This document shows positions 59,844 to 64,000 of a stretch of DNA of 64,000 nt, piece by piece. The notes beneath the pieces are model-generated. The model was given only the letters and a program-made list of their open reading frames with translations. It did not search any database and was not told the origin of the DNA. Location: positions 1 to 64,000 of the forward strand of contig JAFAFU010000049.1 of the NCBI GenBank assembly GCA_023423335.1. The letters run 5' to 3'. The stretch comes from Bacillota bacterium (GTDB lineage: Bacteria; Bacillota; Clostridia; Lachnospirales; Lachnospiraceae). The translations under genes and the position numbers were made by a program. Position 1 is the first letter of the stretch, and the number at the start of each line of letters is the position of its first letter.

Positions 59844-61118
59844 TCATTTTGTACAAACTTTTACAGGGCAATACATTTTTATTTTCGGATTTATATAACC
59901 TTCTTCTGTGTCATAGACGGCGAAGATCCCCTTTTTATCGGCGTCCATACCGTTGTCATGGGCAAATGAAAACAGCATGTCAGCGTATCGGTCGTAATCT
60001 CCCATGACGCTGCTCTCCAGCACAAAATAATGATTATGGTCCGTGGTAATGCTCGCGATGTTTTCATCTTCCGCGAACCTCAGTTCAGGATTTATTCTGA
60101 CGCCGCAAACATAGGAATTTATTCCTTTTTGTAAATATAATTCTTTGAAAGTATTTATGATATAGGGGTAATACGCCGTCAAATAATCAATCATCCGTCG
60201 GGAAGCAGTTTCTTCGGCGTTATATCCTTTGGCTTTCGCGATGATGAAACGTAATCCAGGATTATATATCAAGGTAATTGTTGTATCCTCGCTGCGCTCT
60301 CTTATTGGCAGATACAGCTTGAGCTTGACAGGCTTGCCGTTTTTCAATATGTATTCTTCATAATACGGATCGCCCGTGTATTCAAACATGCTGTTTTGTA
60401 GCCATTCGGCGTATAAATAATCCCACGCGGCATTGATTTTCGGCTCGTCGTTTCGGACTGTTGATGTAGCGAAAGTGGCGGCGAAACCGGAAACCTCCCG
60501 CGTTGCTTCAAAACCGTATGACGTTAATATATCGTAATTATTATTGGTGTCGGTCAGGTATAACTCATAACAAAACCTGCTTCCTTCCTGCTTGCCATTT
60601 CTGCCGAAAATCCGTCCGTCATATTTCGGGAATGCCTGCAAAAAAGTGTTGACCACTATGTTTTCAATATTTGTCAATTTTGAATGGTAATATAAAATGC
60701 GTAGCATGTTGGGAATAATTTCATCTTTGACAGTTACCGATTGCAAGGGTTTTCCATTGAACGGCGGGAAGAAATAATAGGTATCGCTGTTTTTGTATTT
60801 AGACGGCGTTAAACCGAGCGTTTGCCTGACCTCCCGGCATAATGCCTGGTGTGATGAATATCCGCATTGAAAAGCGATGTCCGTAAGTTCTATATCAGAT
60901 GTTTTTATCAAAGCCAAAGCGTTTGAAAGCCGCCGCTTGCGGATGTATTCTTTAACGGAGTGTCCGCTCAGGCTATAAAAATCATAATATAACTTACCAC
61001 GCGAAACATAACCGTGGTTTGAAAGGAATTCTGTTTTTAAATTAAACGGTACATTGTTTTCTATGTATTGGATTAAGTTAAGTACATATTCATATTTATA
61101 AACTGCTTCTTTCATCAT
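59844..61118 (-). CDS. Rob-like AraC regulator with two GyrI-like domains (cassette D, intact)
   Basis: 424 residues. N-terminal AraC DNA-binding domain (about 8-108: YVSRGKLYYDFYSLSGHSVK, ELTDIAFQCGYSSHQALCRE). Domain 1 (about 125-275) runs from VKDEIIPNMLRILYYHS to KLKLYLPIRE; domain 2 (about 280-424) from LRFIIAKAKGYNAEETAS to NPKIKMYCPVK, both in GyrI-like order with acidic and aromatic residues. Reference copy for reading the frameshifted paralogue at 39670-40964. It may be responsible for the effector gene downstream and for itself. Confidence 0.82.
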   Translation of the reverse strand: MMKEAVYKYEYVLNLIQYIENNVPFNLKTEFLSNHGYVSRGKLYYDFYSLSGHSVKEYIRKRRLSNALALIKTSDIELTDIAFQCGYSSHQALCREVRQTLGLTPSKYKNSDTYYFFPPFNGKPLQSVTVKDEIIPNMLRILYYHSKLTNIENIVVNTFLQAFPKYDGRIFGRNGKQEGSRFCYELYLTDTNNNYDILTSYGFEATREVSGFAATFATSTVRNDEPKINAAWDYLYAEWLQNSMFEYTGDPYYEEYILKNGKPVKLKLYLPIRERSEDTTITLIYNPGLRFIIAKAKGYNAEETASRRMIDYLTAYYPYIINTFKELYLQKGINSYVCGVRINPELRFAEDENIASITTDHNHYFVLESSVMGDYDRYADMLFSFAHDNGMDADKKGIFAVYDTEEGYINPKIKMYCPVKVCTK

Positions 61119-61227
61119 AGAGAACCACCCACACCAAAAATATAAATAATCTTCACCATCTAAATTTTTACTGCCATGCGCCTTTTAGCTGTACTTATGT
61201 CTCCAAGAATATGGAAGTATTAACTTT

Positions 61228-61449
61228 TTAACTATGTCCATCTTTTGAGACTGCGCCCATAATACAGATAAATTCATCTTTCCCGCCTCCTACAAAGGTT
61301 GACCATGATTGCAGACAGGCGTTTTCTTTCCTGTTTGATTTCCAGCCTGTAACGACGAATACCAATGACGGTATAGCGGTCAAAAAGCTCTGCCATGTAC
61401 ACCATGGTTCAGTAATTTTTTCAGGTCTTGTAGAAAATTCCTGTTTCAT
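61228..61449 (-). pseudogene. N-terminal fragment of a flavin-reductase-like protein
   Basis: 73 codons: MKQEFSTRPEKITEPWCTW, SFLTAIPSLVFVVTGWKSN and ENACLQSWSTFVGGGKD, then a stop. This matches the start of flavoredoxin/flavin-reductase-like FMN-binding proteins, which are about 170-200 residues. The 3' two-thirds are missing and no continuation is seen in the other frames downstream. It keeps the ribosome-binding region shared with 57398-57540. Confidence 0.7.
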
Positions 61450-61595
61450 GACACTACCCTCCCGTACCTAATATAAAATTTCCGTTGCGAATTCCTGTTT
61501 GTCGGCGTGATGTAGTAAACTTTATATCCATAATACCACACTTTACCAAATACAAAAAGATACACCTTCCCCTTGGCGAAAGTATGTCTTTTTGC
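61450..61595. repeat. Cassette repeat copy 2 (leader plus hairpin)
   Basis: Second copy of the sequence at 57398-57540: a GGGAGGG ribosome-binding region, TATATTAGG, AAACAGGAATTC, CATAATACCACAC, and a weaker hairpin (AGATACACCTTCC with GAAAGTATGTCTTTTT). Confidence 0.5.
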
Positions 61596-61846
61596 AATCA
61601 CCGTGGAAAAAAATTATTGGTCTGAAAGAGATTCCTCATGCCTCCAAAACACTGCATGAGCTATCCCCGGATTCTGCTCATCTGGGAGCAAAGATTGGAT
61701 CGATCTGCATCCTTCATGCCTGGGGACCGGAAATGAACCTCCATCCTGATATCCATGCTATTGTATTAGGAGGTGGACTGGATGCAAAGAATCATTGGAA
61801 GGATAATAAGCTAATACACCATTCTGTAAAAATAGAAGTATACTAG
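61592..61846 (+). mobile_element. Fragment of an IS91-family (HUH) transposase
   Basis: Plus-strand frame encoding KIGSICILHAWGPEMNLHPD, then IHAIVLGGGLDAKNHW and a stop after KIEVY. The IS91 pattern LHTWG...HPHIHCIVxGGGL is recognisable, including the HIH motif (here DIHA, with one His lost). It lacks the N-terminal zinc region and the C-terminal Tyr region, so it cannot transpose. It marks an old insertion next to the catalase gene. The 61119-61227 gap shows nothing. Confidence 0.75.
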
Positions 61847-61930
61847 TACAATGGTACTATTCATCGAGATTACGAATATACTGTATTATATCATTTTGTG
61901 TTTTTTGACGCGCTTTGGAGGTTCTGATAC

Positions 61931-63436
61931 ATGTATAATGATAACAGAAGGTTTCAATCAAAGGAAGGAAATACCCGGTGTACGACAGGCAGGCAAAACG
62001 AACAGATGAATCGCAATCAATCTCAATCGTCTTTCCCAAGTGCTCGTAGGAACAGTAACCCGATGGCTGCTCCAGCTCACTGCCCAAATGCAACACCCCC
62101 AAAAACAGGGAAGTCAGATATATCTCACTCCCAAACGGTGGGTGTACAAGGACCTGCCCTTCTGCAGGATACCGTTCTGCATGAGTCCTTAGAAACCTTT
62201 GTATTCTCCACCACACGGCCAAGGCGTATCCATACAAAAGGATATGGTGCTTTCGGATATTTTTACACTACTCACTCAATGAAGGAATACACCAAAGCCG
62301 GACTTTTCCAATCGCCTAATCAACAAGTGCCGGTGGCAGTGCGTTTCTCCCTTGCTTCAAGCAACCAGGGGACACCGGACACCTTAAGAAATGTACGGGG
62401 ATTCAGCACCAGGTTTTATACCGATGAAGGATTTTTTGATTTGCTCTGCAATCATCTCCCTGTCTTTTTTGTACGGGATGCCATTCGTGTACCAGATGTC
62501 ATCAGCCATCTTTCACCTTCCCCGGTGAATAATCTGCCTGACCCGGAGAGGCTTTGGAGTCTGTTTGCCAAGTATCCCGAAGCAACAAATATGCTGATAT
62601 GGTTTTTCTCAGATTTGGGAACGGTAAAGAGCCTTCGCCATATCAAAGGATATAGTGTGAGCACCTATGTCTGGCGAAATTCACAGGGTGTTCGCCACTA
62701 TGTGAAGTATAACTGGCTCCCTGTGGCAGGGGCCCAGCACATTGATCAACAGGAAGCTCAATGGCTGGCATGTCAAGACCCTAATATTGCCGGACGTGAC
62801 CTATATGACACCATAGCAAAAGGAAAGACTGTAGAATACAAACTTTGTGTACAGCTGATGGATCCTGAAGATGCAAAGCGGCTTCCTTTTGACCCTTTGG
62901 ATGATACTAAGGTATGGAATGAAACCCAATATCCCCTTTTACCCGTTGGACGTATGGTTTTAAACTGCAACCCGGAAAATTATGCTGAACAGGTAGACAA
63001 ATTAGCCTTTAATCCAGCGAATTTACTTCCCGGTCTGGAATTTTCAGATGACAAAGTGCTGCAGGGGCGTACCTTTATTTATTCCGATGCACAGCGTCAC
63101 AGACTGGGTCCTGATTATCGTAATATCCCCGTCAATAAACAGCCAGACTGGTCTCCTGCATCTATGGTATCCAGTGGTAACGGCAGATATGTCGCCGGTG
63201 AAATCATGCGTGCCGAAATCCCGAATCCGGACAATTTTACACAAGCGACTCAGAGGTATACGTCCTTTTCTGCAACAGAGAAAAAAAACCTTGCGGATAA
63301 TATTGCGTCAGGACTTGTAGATGCTCAGCCTAATACGCAATGTATCGTCCTATGGCATCTGGAACAAGTTTCCCCCGAACTTGCAGAGACGGTCAGAAAT
63401 CAAATGCTTATGTATGCAGGTACAGCAGGAAGATAG
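61931..63436 (+). CDS. Monofunctional heme catalase
   Basis: 501 residues; breaks hydrogen peroxide to water and oxygen. H101 in RRIHTKGYGAFGYF, N174 in LLCNHLPVFFVRDA and Y384 in GRTFIYSDAQRHRLG are spaced 73 and 283 apart, as His75, Asn148 and Tyr358 are in bovine catalase, so the active site is complete even though the usual GNN motif reads CNH. A Ser/Asn/Gln-rich extension of about 50 residues (QMNRNQSQSSFPSARR) precedes the core and may be a spore-type or disordered tail. TGGAGG lies nine bases ahead. Useful in an anaerobe exposed to oxygen. Confidence 0.93.
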   Translation: MYNDNRRFQSKEGNTRCTTGRQNEQMNRNQSQSSFPSARRNSNPMAAPAHCPNATPPKTGKSDISHSQTVGVQGPALLQDTVLHESLETFVFSTTRPRRIHTKGYGAFGYFYTTHSMKEYTKAGLFQSPNQQVPVAVRFSLASSNQGTPDTLRNVRGFSTRFYTDEGFFDLLCNHLPVFFVRDAIRVPDVISHLSPSPVNNLPDPERLWSLFAKYPEATNMLIWFFSDLGTVKSLRHIKGYSVSTYVWRNSQGVRHYVKYNWLPVAGAQHIDQQEAQWLACQDPNIAGRDLYDTIAKGKTVEYKLCVQLMDPEDAKRLPFDPLDDTKVWNETQYPLLPVGRMVLNCNPENYAEQVDKLAFNPANLLPGLEFSDDKVLQGRTFIYSDAQRHRLGPDYRNIPVNKQPDWSPASMVSSGNGRYVAGEIMRAEIPNPDNFTQATQRYTSFSATEKKNLADNIASGLVDAQPNTQCIVLWHLEQVSPELAETVRNQMLMYAGTAGR

Positions 63437-63566
63437 ACCCGATTGCGCTTTAATGTACCTTTCAACAGCAGCTCTAATTTTCTATGATAATGGCACAAGA
63501 AATAACCAGAATTTAGACAGAAACATATATGAATTTGATTAACACTCAATAAATTGGTTCTATAAT

Positions 63567-63610
63567 AAATGTTGGGGTATATGAAAACATACTCCCAACA
63601 TTTTATTTTT
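63567..63610 (+). terminator. Terminator of the catalase gene
   Basis: AAATGTTGGGGTAT pairs with ATACTCCCAACATTT (one bulge), followed by TATTTTTATA. It lies 131 bases after the stop. Confidence 0.75.
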
Positions 63611-63613
63611 ATA

Positions 63614-63760
63614 TTAAAATGCATCTATACGAAGCCTCTGAAAAATGCACGTCATCCAATGCTTTATTTCTTCTTCTAAATGATTGTCATATAATCTCTT
63701 GGCATCTGCTATCTCAAATTTTCTAAATCGCAAAGGTTCTGATTCAAATAAATATATCAT
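63614..63760 (-). pseudogene. N-terminal fragment of a GNAT acetyltransferase
   Basis: 48 codons, MIYLFESEPLRFRKFEIAD then AKRLYDNHLEEEIKHW and a stop. This is the RimJ/RimL-type N-terminus, but the acetyl-CoA site is missing. AAGGAG precedes the ATG. A truncated relic, or possibly a real small gene. Confidence 0.6.
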
Positions 63761-63833
63761 GCCTTTTATCTCCTTAAATTCGAATTTGCTGCTTTAAGAA
63801 TACAACAAAAGAGCATTTCTTAGTTTGATGGAT

Positions 63834-64000
63834 TTAATTAAGCTTTAAAACCATTCCTTCTGTAGATGCCACAAAACCACATTTTTCATAAAGCGGTCTG
63901 CCATCTTCTGTAGCATCCAGACTTAATTCCGTAGCACCTTTTCCCCTTGCATCGTCAATCAACATATTCATCATTTGATATGCAATTCCCTGTCTTCTGT
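63834..64000 (-). CDS. GNAT-family acetyltransferase, C-terminal part (cut by window edge)
   Basis: The last 54 codons are in the window: RRQGIAYQMMNMLIDDARGK (the acetyl-CoA-binding R/Q-x-x-G-x-A motif and helix), TELSLDATEDGRPLYEKCGF, and MVLKLN before the stop. A typical GNAT ending. The N-terminus lies beyond base 64000. The 73-base gap to the preceding fragment has no other feature. Confidence 0.8.
   Translation of the reverse strand, partial: RRQGIAYQMMNMLIDDARGKGATELSLDATEDGRPLYEKCGFVASTEGMVLKLN

Noticed and set aside
61592..61846. Intact insertion sequence
   Set aside because: Only the central part of the IS91 transposase remains; the N- and C-terminal catalytic parts and element ends are missing.

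Overview
The window looks like chromosome of an endospore-forming, Gram-positive anaerobe of the class Clostridia, most probably family Lachnospiraceae. This is inferred from the gene order rpsT-gpr-spoIIP-lepA-hemW-hrcA-grpE-dnaK-dnaJ-prmA-rsmE, a CIRCE-controlled hrcA operon, hisZ-hisG, SLH-anchored surface proteins and a membrane-anchored GH10 xylanase. I could not run a search, so the genus is left open.

Positions 1-23.3 kb are conserved core, nearly all on the minus strand. Reading upstream to downstream: rpsT (divergent, plus strand); gpr and spoIIP (sporulation) separated by a ~285-bp imperfect inverted repeat; lepA; hemW; a small secreted sortase-type surface protein; the heat-shock operon hrcA-grpE-dnaK-dnaJ-prmA behind a CIRCE operator; an intruding plus-strand esterase; then a seven-gene unit rsmE-relQ-rsmF-rsuA-like-HAD-rluA-like-recU, whose sigma-A promoter overlaps a perfect LexA-type palindrome; and finally hisZ-hisG behind a consensus promoter. 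The window edge cuts hisG.

Positions 23.3-38.4 kb form a cell-surface region: a YcdB/SLH protein, a few small enzymes (GNAT-YoaP, DUF4180, phosphotransferase), and a 2138-residue repeat protein (BspA-type leucine-rich repeats, InlB repeats, three SLH domains, choline-binding-type repeats). The giant gene follows a small S23-family four-helix-bundle gene and is divergent from a MalT/LAL-type LuxR regulator. The ~420-bp divergent region carries three TATGARGTTTT sites and a tandem ~90-bp hairpin repeat.

Positions 38.4-64 kb are a rapidly turning-over accessory region of one-component regulators, small detoxification-type enzymes and gene relics. Rob-like AraC regulators with two apparent GyrI-like domains are repeatedly followed by small proteins sharing an N-terminal Pro-rich SYSP leader. 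There are four such loci, one with a frameshifted regulator and one reduced to a regulator tail. Two MerR-headed fusions occur: MerR + GyrI-like + beta-rich + C39/BtrH-like with an internal start, and MerR + degenerate nucleotide-kinase domain. Both fusions and a third MerR relic sit behind promoters with the 19-bp spacer typical of MerR control. The rest are VOC, GNAT, DinB and methyltransferase genes, a UmuC/YolD pair, LysE/LysR, a GH10 xylanase and a catalase, plus relics of asd, a flavin reductase, an IS91-type transposase and a GNAT. The strongest candidates for new biology are the AraC/leader-peptide cassettes and the MerR-C39-like fusion.
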